57,410 nt of DNA. Origin: Verrucomicrobiia bacterium. GTDB taxonomy: Bacteria > Verrucomicrobiota > Verrucomicrobiia > Limisphaerales > DSYF01. A program made the translations under genes and the position numbers. The notes beneath the pieces are model-generated. The model did not search any database, was not told where the DNA came from, and saw only the letters and a program-made list of their open reading frames with translations. This document shows, in pieces, positions 28,730 through 39,531 of the stretch; positions within the stretch are counted from its first letter, which is position 1; each line of letters begins with the position of its first letter. The stretch is taken from contig DASTWL010000075.1 of assembly GCA_035765895.1 (NCBI GenBank), forward strand, positions 1 through 57,410, read 5' to 3'.

Positions 28730-29653
28730 ATGATTGAACTTTCTGAAGTGACGAAGATTTTTGGCCGGCGGCCCGCCGTGGATGGATTGTCGTTGCGGGT
28801 GTCGCGCGGCGAAATCTTCGGCCTGCTTGGCCACAATGGTGCGGGCAAGAGCACGGCCATCGGGATGATGCTTGGCCAGGTCTGGCCAACCGCCGGCGAG
28901 GTGCGCGTTTGTGGTCATGATCTCACACGTCACCGGGAGCAGGCGCTCGCGAAGGTTGGTGCCATTTTTGAAGCGCCGGTGTTTTACGATTATCTCAGCG
29001 GCTGGCGCAACCTGGAGCTGCTGAGTTACTACTCCGGGCCGACGGAGCCGGCGCGGATTCGCGAGGTCGTCGAATGGGTGGGATTGACCGGGCGCGAACA
29101 GGCGAAGGTCCGCACCTATTCGCACGGCATGCGCGCCCGGCTGGCGATTGCACAGGCACTGCTGCCCGCGCCCGAATTGTTGATTCTCGATGAGCCCAGC
29201 GACGGCCTTGACCCCGAAGGCATTCACGAGATGCGTCAGACGATTCAACGCCTGCGCCGCGAACTGGGGCTGACGATTCTGCTTTCATCGCATTTGTTGA
29301 ATGAAGTGGAACAGCTCTGCACCCGTATCGCGGTGATGAACCAGGGGCGCAAAGTGTTTGAAGGCACGCTGGCGGACGCCACCCGCCAGACCAACCGGGT
29401 CCGTCTGGAGGTGGATGATTTTGCCGCGGCCGTGGCCGGCCTGCGAGCGGCGGAACTCATCGTGGCGGAGCAGGGGAGTGAGCATGTGATTCTGCGGGCG
29501 GGCGTGGCGACGGCGCAGGTGACGCGCTGGCTGGTGCAGCATGACTTCGCGGTTCACGCCATCGCGGGCGAGGAGCAAACCCTGGAGGATTTTTACCTGT
29601 CGCTCATGGGCGACGCGCGCGACGCGGCGGTGCGGAAAGGCGGGCCCCCATGA
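28730..29653 (+). CDS. ABC transporter ATP-binding protein (ABC-2 type)
   Basis: A 307-residue ATPase powering the adjacent permease. Walker A is GHNGAGKST (34-42), the signature is YSHGMRARL, Walker B is LLILDEPSDGLDP, and the switch His lies in LLSSHLLNEVEQLC. A C-terminal accessory domain of about 80 residues follows, as in CcmA/NatA-type exporters. The stop overlaps the permease start by 4 bp (ATGA), so expression is coupled. Substrate unknown; such pairs export lipids, polysaccharides, antibiotics or sodium. Confidence 0.94.
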   Translation: MIELSEVTKIFGRRPAVDGLSLRVSRGEIFGLLGHNGAGKSTAIGMMLGQVWPTAGEVRVCGHDLTRHREQALAKVGAIFEAPVFYDYLSGWRNLELLSYYSGPTEPARIREVVEWVGLTGREQAKVRTYSHGMRARLAIAQALLPAPELLILDEPSDGLDPEGIHEMRQTIQRLRRELGLTILLSSHLLNEVEQLCTRIAVMNQGRKVFEGTLADATRQTNRVRLEVDDFAAAVAGLRAAELIVAEQGSEHVILRAGVATAQVTRWLVQHDFAVHAIAGEEQTLEDFYLSLMGDARDAAVRKGGPP

Positions 29654-30495
29654 TGTTTTTCCGACAACTGCGCAGCGAACTGTGGAAGCTGTTTGGCAAG
29701 AAGCGAACCTACATCGGCTTTGGCGCCTTTCTGGTGGCCCAGAATGCCATGCTGCTCGCGTTTCATTATTCGCACTGGCAGCAAAACACCACGCGCCTTC
29801 TCGAAGGCAATGGTTACCTGGCGGCGCAATACATCTCGGCCCTGACGGTGGCCGTGATCATGTTGATTCCGCAAATCCTGCTGCTCATGCCACTGTATGC
29901 CTGCCTGGTCGGCGGGGACATGGTGGCCAAAGAGGCGGAGGACGGAACGCTGCGCATGATTTTATGCCGGCCGATTTCCCGGTTGCGCCTGCTGATGGTC
30001 AAATGGGTGGCCGGGCTGCTGTTTTGCCTTGTGCTGGTGCTTGCGCTGGGCGTGATGGCGCTGGCATTCGCGCGACTGTGGTTTCCGTGGCAGGATATGT
30101 TTGTGTTCGTGCCCGGGCCCGTGCGGGTGTTTGCGGTGCAGCCGGCGTGGGCCGGGCTGGGTTACTTTGCACTCGCGCACGTGGTGCTGGCCATCAACGC
30201 CGCCACCATGTTCGCGCTCGCGTTCATGTTCTCATGCTTCAACATGAAGCCCGCGGCGGCGACCATTCTCGCCCTGACCTTTCTGCTGGCGAATCTCGTG
30301 ATGGAGAACATGCCGTTCTTCGAGGAATACAAGGACTTTTTCCTGACCAATCACTTCCGCTGCTGGTTGCTGGTCTTCAATCAACCCATCGCGTGGCCGG
30401 AAATGGCCAAAAGCCTGTGCGTGCTGGCGGGATTTAACGCCACGGCGCTGGTCATCGGCCTTTGCGCCTTCCACGTGCGTGACATCAAATCGTAG
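29650..30495 (+). CDS. ABC-2 type transporter permease
   Basis: A 281-residue membrane protein with about six hydrophobic segments; LWKLFGKKRTYIG at the start is a typical cytosolic entry helix of ABC-2 permeases. The AEDGTLRMILCRPISR loop, with its EDGTLR motif, contacts the ATPase. It overlaps the ATPase stop by 4 bp and is the last gene of the operon that begins with the helical membrane protein at 26462. Substrate cannot be inferred. Confidence 0.88.
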   Translation: MMFFRQLRSELWKLFGKKRTYIGFGAFLVAQNAMLLAFHYSHWQQNTTRLLEGNGYLAAQYISALTVAVIMLIPQILLLMPLYACLVGGDMVAKEAEDGTLRMILCRPISRLRLLMVKWVAGLLFCLVLVLALGVMALAFARLWFPWQDMFVFVPGPVRVFAVQPAWAGLGYFALAHVVLAINAATMFALAFMFSCFNMKPAAATILALTFLLANLVMENMPFFEEYKDFFLTNHFRCWLLVFNQPIAWPEMAKSLCVLAGFNATALVIGLCAFHVRDIKS

Positions 30496-30641
30496 TGCGG
30501 TTTTGGGCCCGGCCCGGCGGCGGTTAATCACCGTGGTCGGGGCACCCGGATTCACCATGCCGGTCCGGCCGGGGAACCACAATCCGTTTGGCGTCGGGTG
30601 GCCGTGAGCCACAAAGAATAGTGGTTTTTTAGGGAGATTGA

Positions 30642-33239
<2,598 letters not shown>

Positions 33240-33251
33240 TGAAGGTGAGGT

Positions 33252-33281
33252 TTGACAAATGTGGTCACGCGTGACTACATT
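33252..33281 (+). promoter_or_regulatory. TA promoter with embedded palindromic operator
   Basis: TTGACA (33252-33257, consensus -35) and TACATT (33276-33281) are 18 bp apart. Between and touching them lies a perfect 12-bp palindrome GTCACGCGTGAC (33264-33275), flanked by TGT and ACA in matching positions (33260-33262 and 33277-33279). The arrangement fits autorepression of a toxin-antitoxin operon by the antitoxin complex. It also argues against the TTG at 33252 as start codon. Confidence 0.6.
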
Positions 33282-33287
33282 GGTGCT

Positions 33288-33620
33288 GTGAAAGCGAAAC
33301 GAACCATAAAATACCCGGGGCAGAGGTCGGAGGCGACGGTTCTAAACGATGCGGTGGCGGTGCCCGGCATCGGGTTAACCATTCCGGTTCGAGCCGCCAA
33401 AGCCAAATTGTCGGCGTTGCTGGAACTGGTCGCCGGTGGGCAGGAAGTGACCATCACCTCAGATGGCGTGCCGAAGGCGGTCCTGTCGCCCGTGACGCCG
33501 CACAAGCCCCGCAAGGTGTTCACGGGAACTTGGGAGCAGCTCAAGACCATGCCGATGCAAACCGAGGGGCCGTTCGCTGACGAGATCGTCCGCGCTGACC
33601 GGGATGGGAGAGGTTGGTAA
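33288..33620 (+). CDS. Phd/YefM-type antitoxin
   Basis: A 110-residue antitoxin that neutralises the downstream PIN toxin and probably represses its own promoter. IPVRAAKAKLSALLELVAGG followed by EVTITSDGVPKAVLSPV is the Phd/YefM DNA-binding fold (the antitoxin class paired with many VapC toxins). The C-terminal 40 residues are the likely toxin-binding tail. GTG 33288 is chosen because a consensus promoter with operator covers the frame upstream, which would make the mRNA nearly leaderless. The 3' end overlaps the alternative toxin start at 33604. Confidence 0.8.
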   Translation: MKAKRTIKYPGQRSEATVLNDAVAVPGIGLTIPVRAAKAKLSALLELVAGGQEVTITSDGVPKAVLSPVTPHKPRKVFTGTWEQLKTMPMQTEGPFADEIVRADRDGRGW

Positions 33621-33624
33621 GCTG

Positions 33625-34062
33625 ATGTATCTCGACTCCTGCGTCATCGTCAAGCTGGTCAGCCACGAACCCGACAGCGCGGCGTATCACGCCGTCGTCG
33701 CCGGACAACCCGTCGTCACGTCAGAGCTTGCCGTGGTGGAAGTGCGATCCGCCCTGCTCACCAAAGAACGGGCAGGGCGGATTTCGCGCCCGGACCGGCT
33801 CAAGGGCTGGCGGCTGTTTCAGGACAAGGTCCGGGATCAGGAATTCGTCCTGCTTACTCTGGACCGCCGCGTGATCGAGCGGGCGGGTGCGGTCATTGAC
33901 CAATGCCATCCCCACGTTGCCCTGCGGACGCTGGACGCTATCCATGTGGCCACGGCGGAATTGCTCGGCGGCGAACAGATGTGCAGCAGCGACCAGCGCG
34001 TGTGCGACGCGTCCGAATTGATTGGCTTGTCGCTGGTGCCGCCGCCGGGAGCCCCAAACTAG
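33625..34062 (+). CDS. PIN-domain toxin (VapC-like ribonuclease)
   Basis: A 145-residue PIN-fold RNase that would cleave tRNA or rRNA when released from the antitoxin. Acidic metal ligands appear in MYLDSCVIVKL, SELAVVEVRSAL and RTLDAIHVATA, with CSSDQRVCDAS at the fourth position. ATG 33625 (MYLDS) matches the conserved VapC start; ATG 33604 would add seven residues and overlap the antitoxin stop. The pair sits between gyrB and gyrA; its stop is 8 bp before the gyrA ATG, so gyrA may be read from the TA transcript. Confidence 0.85.
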   Translation: MYLDSCVIVKLVSHEPDSAAYHAVVAGQPVVTSELAVVEVRSALLTKERAGRISRPDRLKGWRLFQDKVRDQEFVLLTLDRRVIERAGAVIDQCHPHVALRTLDAIHVATAELLGGEQMCSSDQRVCDASELIGLSLVPPPGAPN

Positions 34063-34070
34063 ATTTAATC

Positions 34071-36761
34071 ATGCCAGACGAAACTGAATCCAATCCGCCG
34101 CAGGACTCGACCCCATCGCAGCCGGGCGGCGCCTATTCGCAGGGCGAGAAAATCACCAAGATCAACGTTGCCGAGGAAATCAAGGCGTCGTTCCTGGACT
34201 ACTCGATGTCCGTGATCATCTCCCGTGCGCTGCCCGATGTGCGGGACGGTTTGAAGCCCTCACAGCGACGCATTCTGTATGCGATGGAGCAGCTCTCGCT
34301 GTTCCCGGGGCGCAAGCACTACAAGTGCGCCAAGATTTGCGGTGACACCTCCGGTAACTACCACCCGCACGGCGAGGCGGTGATTTACCCCACGCTGGTC
34401 CATATGGCACAGTCGTGGGCGATGCGCGAGCGGCTGGTGGACGGCAAGGGCAACTTTGGCTCCATCGAAGACGATCCGCCGGCGGCGATGCGTTATACCG
34501 AGGCCCGGCTGACGCACCTCGGCGCGGCGTTGATGACGGACATGGACAAGGACACGGTGGACTTTGTCCCGAACTACGACGAGCGCATGACGGAGCCGAC
34601 GGTGTTCCCGGCGGCGTTCCCGAACCTGCTGGTCAATGGCGGCACCGGCATTGCGGTCGGCATGGCCACCAACATGCCCCCGCACAACCTCGGCGAAGTC
34701 ATTGACGGCATCTGCGCGCAAATTGACAAGCCCGCCATCACGCCGATGGAGTTGATGAAACTCATCAAGGGGCCGGACTTTCCGACGGGCGGCGTCATCT
34801 GCGGCATCGAGGGCATCAAGAATTACTTCGAGACGGGCAAGGGCAGTGTGAAGCTGCGCGGGCGCGTGGGTTCCGAGGAAATCCGCAACGGCCGCGAGCA
34901 GCTCGTCATCACGGAGATTCCCTTCAACGTCAACCGGGCCGCGCTGGAACAGGCCATCGCCAATCTCGTCAACGAAAAGGTCATCACGGAAATCTCCGCG
35001 ATGCGCAACGAGTCCGACGAGCACACGCGGCTCGTGATGGAGCTCAAGCGCGAGGCGTTGCCCAAGGTTGTCATCAACAATCTCTACAAGCACACGCAAC
35101 TGGAAGTCAGCTTCAGTGTGAACTGCCTGGCGATTGATCATGGCCGGCCGAAGACGCTCAATCTCAAGGCGCTTATCCAGTGTTACATCGAGCACCGCCG
35201 TGAGGTCGTGCTGCGTCGGACGCGCTACGAACTGCGCAAAGCCGAGGAACGCGCCGAATTGCTGGAGGGCTACCTCATCGCGCTCGCGAATCTCGACGAG
35301 TTTATCCACATCATCCGGTCCAGCCGCAACCGTGATGAGGCGCGCATCAAGCTGCTCGCCTTCGAGTGGTCGCGGGCGCAGGTGGAGCAGTGGGGCATCT
35401 TGATTCGCAGCGAAGAACGCATGCAGAACGGACGTTACACGCTGACGGAGCGGCAGGTGGACGCGATTCTCGATCTGCGTCTCTACCAGTTGACTGGGCT
35501 CGAAATCGACAAGGTCGAGTCGGAATACAAGGCATTGCTCGAAACGATCAAGGATCTGCTCGACATCCTGGCAAAGGAATCGCGCGTGATGGCGATCATC
35601 AAGGCTGAATTGCAGGCCATCAAGGAAAAGCACGCCACGCCGCGCCGGACCGAGATCGTGCCGGACGAGGGCGAAATCGCCATCGAAGACCTGATTGCCA
35701 ACGAAGGCGTCATCATTACGCTGACTCACGCTGGTTTGATCAAACGCACCGCTGTGAGCGCCTATCGCGCGCAGCGGCGTGGCGGCAAAGGCGTCATCGG
35801 CATGGCAACACGCGAGGGCGAAACCGCCGAGGACAAGGACTTCGTCGAGCATCTCTTCACGGCCAGCACGCATGACTACCTGATGTTCTTCACGAACACG
35901 GGGCGCGTTTATGTCGAGCGGGTGCATGAGATTCCCGACATGGGCCGGGCGTCGAAGGGGCGGAGCATCGCCAATCTGCTCGAACTCAAGGCGGACGAGA
36001 AGATTGCCGCGATGATCCGCATTCTCTCGAAGACCGGTGAAAACCGTGAAGACATCACCTGGCAACAGCCCGGGGAATTGTTCTTTGCCACCCAGCACGG
36101 CACGGTCAAGAAGACGGCGCTCAGCGATTTCGCCAACGTCCGCAAGGGCGGTATCATTGCCATCACTATTGAGGCGGGAGACACGCTGATTGATGTGAAA
36201 CAAACCCGTGGAAGCACCGAAGGTGGGGACGAAGGGGATGATGTCGTGCTGATTACCCGCAATGGCATGAGCATCCGGTTTGGTGAATCCGATGTCCGGT
36301 CCATGGGGCGTTCCGCGGCGGGCGTGAAGGGCATTACGCTGGCGGAAGGGGATGCTGTGGTGGCGCTGGCCGTGGTGGTGCCGGACGCTGCACTGCTGGT
36401 GGCAGGTGAGAATGGCATTGGCAAACGAACCTCCTTCGATGAATACCTTGTGCAATCCGAAAGTGGCACGCGGAAGCAGTCGCGGGGGGGCAAGGGACGC
36501 ATCACGATGAAGGTTGGCGACAAGACGGGCGGGGTGATTGGTGCTCTGCCGGTCTGCGACACGGATGAGATCATGCTGATTACGGTGGGCGGCCAGATGG
36601 TCCGCACCTTTGTGAAGGACATTCGGGAGGCGGGCCGGAACACCATGGGAGTAAAGCTCATAAATCTGGACACGGGCGACAAGTTGCAGGCCATTGCGCC
36701 GGTCATCAGTGAATCGCAGGAAGACGGCACGGAGGGCGTGGGTGAAGTGCCCGGCAAGTGA
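34071..36761 (+). CDS. gyrA: DNA gyrase subunit A
   Basis: An 896-residue breakage-rejoining subunit. Catalytic Tyr142 lies in AAMRYTEARL. The gyrase-specific GyrA box QRRGGKG is present in the C-terminal wrapping domain, which rules out ParC. The residues equivalent to E. coli Ser83 and Asp87 are Ala103 and Pro107 (HGEAVIYPT), so the quinolone water-metal-ion bridge residues are absent. ATG 34071 starts MPDETESN; the frame upstream overlaps the PIN gene antisense to nothing known and is discarded. An acidic ESQEDGTEGVGE tail ends the protein. Confidence 0.97.
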   Translation: MPDETESNPPQDSTPSQPGGAYSQGEKITKINVAEEIKASFLDYSMSVIISRALPDVRDGLKPSQRRILYAMEQLSLFPGRKHYKCAKICGDTSGNYHPHGEAVIYPTLVHMAQSWAMRERLVDGKGNFGSIEDDPPAAMRYTEARLTHLGAALMTDMDKDTVDFVPNYDERMTEPTVFPAAFPNLLVNGGTGIAVGMATNMPPHNLGEVIDGICAQIDKPAITPMELMKLIKGPDFPTGGVICGIEGIKNYFETGKGSVKLRGRVGSEEIRNGREQLVITEIPFNVNRAALEQAIANLVNEKVITEISAMRNESDEHTRLVMELKREALPKVVINNLYKHTQLEVSFSVNCLAIDHGRPKTLNLKALIQCYIEHRREVVLRRTRYELRKAEERAELLEGYLIALANLDEFIHIIRSSRNRDEARIKLLAFEWSRAQVEQWGILIRSEERMQNGRYTLTERQVDAILDLRLYQLTGLEIDKVESEYKALLETIKDLLDILAKESRVMAIIKAELQAIKEKHATPRRTEIVPDEGEIAIEDLIANEGVIITLTHAGLIKRTAVSAYRAQRRGGKGVIGMATREGETAEDKDFVEHLFTASTHDYLMFFTNTGRVYVERVHEIPDMGRASKGRSIANLLELKADEKIAAMIRILSKTGENREDITWQQPGELFFATQHGTVKKTALSDFANVRKGGIIAITIEAGDTLIDVKQTRGSTEGGDEGDDVVLITRNGMSIRFGESDVRSMGRSAAGVKGITLAEGDAVVALAVVVPDAALLVAGENGIGKRTSFDEYLVQSESGTRKQSRGGKGRITMKVGDKTGGVIGALPVCDTDEIMLITVGGQMVRTFVKDIREAGRNTMGVKLINLDTGDKLQAIAPVISESQEDGTEGVGEVPGK

Positions 36762-36839
36762 TTGTGGGCACCGTGGATAGCCTGGTTTGCGAAAGGCTGA
36801 GGCGTGGCAGAAAACCTGCTATTTCCGGGGCACGCACGC

Positions 36840-38114
36840 ATGGCCAAACTGGTCGTCATTTCCAAATCGCTGACAGGTTTAACCCATGAGTTGGGCCGCC
36901 AATGGGTTACCGTAGGAAGATCTCCGGGAAACGCACTCCAACTGCCGGAGCCATCAGTTTCCGGACAGCATGCGGAGTTTCGGTGGAATGGCGAGGAACT
37001 CCTGGTTCGGGACATGCATTCCACCAATGGGACATTCATAGAAGGCAACCGTGTCAGCGAGGGGGTGCTCAAGCCGGGCAACACCATTCGGGTTGGCGAA
37101 GTCGAGTTGCGCCTGGAGTTGACCGCGGAAAAGCCCGTCCCGCCCGTGGTTCGGGTGGCTCCCGTGGCAGCGGCCAGTTCCACCACGAGGACGACAGCTT
37201 CGGATGGCGTGGCGGCGAGGCACAAGGTGCTGTTGGTGGATGACAGCATGGCATTCCTCGAAACCATCAGCGAATTGTTCGAGGCGCTGAGTGAAGGAAC
37301 GTGGGAAATCCACAAGGCCGTGGCTGCCGATCAGGCGCTCGCCGTTTTGCAGCAACACCCGATTGAACTGGCGGTTCTGGACATCAACATGCCGTTGTTG
37401 GATGGCGTGCAGCTTTTGGGCATCGCGCATCGCCGGCATCCCGAGGTGAAGATGGTGGTGCTTACCGGCAACGCCAGTGAGAGCCGCCGGACAACCTGTC
37501 TGGCCACCGGTGCCGAATTGTTTCTGGAAAAGTCCGCCACGCCGGACGGGGCACGGTTCCTTTTCAATGTGCTCAATGATTTGCTGCTGTGGAAGCAACG
37601 CGAGGGGTTTTCCGGCACGTTGCGGCAGGTGGGACTGGCCGATGTGGTGCAAATCCAGTGTCTGGGCCGCAATTCATGCGTGCTGGAGGTTCGCACCGCG
37701 CAAGGCGGCGGGGAAATTTACATTCACGAGGGGGTGATTACGCATGCGCGAACCGGCGAGCTGACGGGGGTGCCGGCGTTGAACCGGCTGCTGGGGCTCA
37801 GTGCGGGCGAGTTTCACGTGAAGCCCTATCAGAGCCCGGTGGAAGTTACGATCAGCGGATCGTGGGAGATGCTGGTCATGGAAGCCGCGCGGCTGAGAGA
37901 TGAGGAGAGGATTCAGCCGGCTGGCGACGACACGGTCCACCTGACCACCCTGCCTGCGCCAGCAGCTGACGGTGACTCTCAGCCGGAAACGGAGGACGTA
38001 ACGGCGCCGGCAACTGAGCGTGAGAAGGAAGTGATCGATGAAATCACCGGCGATGGTTTTGTGGTGGTTTCAACTTACGACGGGGAATGGCACCTGACGA
38101 ACGATCAAAAATAG
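36840..38114 (+). CDS. FHA-receiver-PATAN (DUF4388) signalling protein
   Basis: A 424-residue three-part regulator. An FHA phosphothreonine-binding domain comes first (VGRSPGN, SVSGQHAEF, STNGTFIEG, about 22-95). A receiver domain follows with VLLVDDS, phospho-acceptor in VLDINMPLLDG and TG/K positions VVLTGNA and FLEKSAT. Then comes a DUF4388/PATAN domain (GFSGTLRQVGLADVVQ, GEIYIHEGVITHA), a module linked to gliding and gene control. An acidic tail ends it. ATG 36840 is preferred; GTG 36804 in frame adds 12 residues. It lies 78 bp after gyrA. Confidence 0.85.
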   Translation: MAKLVVISKSLTGLTHELGRQWVTVGRSPGNALQLPEPSVSGQHAEFRWNGEELLVRDMHSTNGTFIEGNRVSEGVLKPGNTIRVGEVELRLELTAEKPVPPVVRVAPVAAASSTTRTTASDGVAARHKVLLVDDSMAFLETISELFEALSEGTWEIHKAVAADQALAVLQQHPIELAVLDINMPLLDGVQLLGIAHRRHPEVKMVVLTGNASESRRTTCLATGAELFLEKSATPDGARFLFNVLNDLLLWKQREGFSGTLRQVGLADVVQIQCLGRNSCVLEVRTAQGGGEIYIHEGVITHARTGELTGVPALNRLLGLSAGEFHVKPYQSPVEVTISGSWEMLVMEAARLRDEERIQPAGDDTVHLTTLPAPAADGDSQPETEDVTAPATEREKEVIDEITGDGFVVVSTYDGEWHLTNDQK

Positions 38115-38169
38115 AAACCCAGCCTTCGCCCTTTTCTCAAGCCGCTGCCTGCCCTTATCGATTTGCTCG

Positions 38170-38721
38170 CTACACCACCGGGCGGCTTGAGCGTTGCAGT
38201 ATATCTCCCAGCACTGACCCCATCTCGCCGCAACGCGATTCCAGCCATTTGGCGTCATCCGGAATGGGGGCGGGGGCGCACTCGGGTTCATGCGTCAAAT
38301 AATCGAGCCCGGCAAGATGCGCGGCGGTTCGCAACTGGGTCTGCACCAGATAATAGGCATCGCTCTCTCGCGGCCCTTCAATCAGTCCGATCAAGGCCCC
38401 CTCGCGGCCCCGGCGTTGACGGCTCCAGCCTTCCATCCACTCCGCGACATGTCGTTTCAGTCCAGGATCGGCTTCGGCCGCCACGATGATCATCTGGGCG
38501 GAGCACGCATGCTCGGCCGCCACGGAAGCCGCCTGCGGTTCGGCCAGTTGATCGAATGTGCACCAATGGATTTGAAAATCGATCCCCGGCCAGAAGCGGG
38601 CCACCATGTTCTCACACACTCGCATTGCGCGTCGGCGGGCTTCCGCGCTGTCAAACGTCACCAAGACCGACCAGCGTCCTTCACTTTCGGTCCCGGTCAA
38701 AGCTGAAGTTACGGGCAACAT
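38170..38721 (-). CDS. Hypothetical protein, unknown family
   Basis: A 183-residue soluble protein I cannot assign. From ATG 38721 it reads as an alpha/beta domain: WSVLVTFDSAEARRRA, an aromatic-rich FWPGIDFQIHWCTF, then SAQMIIVAAEAD and REGALIGLIEGP. The pattern could be a Rossmann-like or receiver-like fold without catalytic residues. The longer frame from 38934 overlaps pdxH with non-homologous sequence. It is the last gene in the leuD-RCC1-GH20-pdxH run on the minus strand, 88 bp after pdxH. Confidence 0.6.
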   Translation of the reverse strand: MLPVTSALTGTESEGRWSVLVTFDSAEARRRAMRVCENMVARFWPGIDFQIHWCTFDQLAEPQAASVAAEHACSAQMIIVAAEADPGLKRHVAEWMEGWSRQRRGREGALIGLIEGPRESDAYYLVQTQLRTAAHLAGLDYLTHEPECAPAPIPDDAKWLESRCGEMGSVLGDILQRSSRPVV

Positions 38722-38809
38722 AGACGGACCTCCCGCAGTCAATGACTGCACTCTGGGTTCAACACAACATCGTCCGCGTTCGGGGAAATGCAACCAGTGG
38801 CAGCTCCGG

Positions 38810-39520
38810 TCAGGGCGAAAGCCGCGCGTGCTGCCAGTGGCCACCGGCATCGCGCGTGTAGCTGAAGCGGTCGTGCAGCCGGCTGGCCCGGCCCTGCCAG
38901 AATTCGATCCGTTCGGGAACCAGCACATAACCACCCCAATGCTCCGGCATCGGCACCGTGGTTTGGGCGAACTGGGCCTCCAGTTCGCGCATGCGGGTTT
39001 CGAGAAACTCGCGGTTTGGCACCGGGCTGCTTTGGTCGGATGCTACTGCGGCCAGCTGACTGCCCCGGGGCCGGCTGTGAAAGTAGGTTTCCGACTCTGC
39101 CCGTGGCAACTTGGAGACCCGGCCGGCAATGCAAACCTGCCGTTCCAGTTCCGGCCAGTAGAATGCGAGGGAAGCATTCGGGTTGTCTGCCAGTTCCCGG
39201 CCTTTGCGGCTGTGGTAGTTGGTAAAGAAGATGAACCCGCGTTCATCAGCCCCCTTCAGCAGAACCGTGCGCACGGAAGTTTTGCCCTCGGCGTTGACCG
39301 TGGCCAGCGCCATGGCGTTGGCCTCCAGGTTTGGGGCGCCGAACAACGCGGCGAAGCTTTTGTAAATCCCGATGGCAAACCGCCGCCACCGGCCGCCGGT
39401 GGATTTGGCGTGCAGCGCCTCGGCGAACCAGCGGTCGAACTGCCGCAGCGGATCGGCATCCAGCCCGCTGCGTTCGAGGTGGCCGGCGGTGTAGTCCCGG
39501 CGAATGTCGGCAATGGCCAT
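38810..39520 (-). CDS. pdxH: Pyridoxine/pyridoxamine 5'-phosphate oxidase
   Basis: A 236-residue FMN enzyme making pyridoxal 5'-phosphate. RRDYTAGHLERSGLDADPL and RTVLLKGADERGF are substrate and FMN contacts, FYWPELERQV and YFHSRPRGSQ are conserved, and IEFWQGRASRLHDRF is the C-terminal signature. About 20 residues are inserted after HAKSTGGRW, where most PdxH proteins pass directly into the first strand. The matching DNA contains a CCACCGG/CCGGTGG hairpin (39386-39402). ATG 39520 follows the GH20 stop... read on the minus strand it lies 11 bp beyond the GH20 stop. Confidence 0.92.
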   Translation of the reverse strand: MAIADIRRDYTAGHLERSGLDADPLRQFDRWFAEALHAKSTGGRWRRFAIGIYKSFAALFGAPNLEANAMALATVNAEGKTSVRTVLLKGADERGFIFFTNYHSRKGRELADNPNASLAFYWPELERQVCIAGRVSKLPRAESETYFHSRPRGSQLAAVASDQSSPVPNREFLETRMRELEAQFAQTTVPMPEHWGGYVLVPERIEFWQGRASRLHDRFSYTRDAGGHWQHARLSP

Positions 39521-39531
39521 GGCGGCTGACT

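Noticed and set aside
34260-36455. 731-codon minus-strand frame opposite gyrA
   Set aside because: Antisense shadow of a conserved high-GC gene; the product is His/Arg/Val-rich with no family character.
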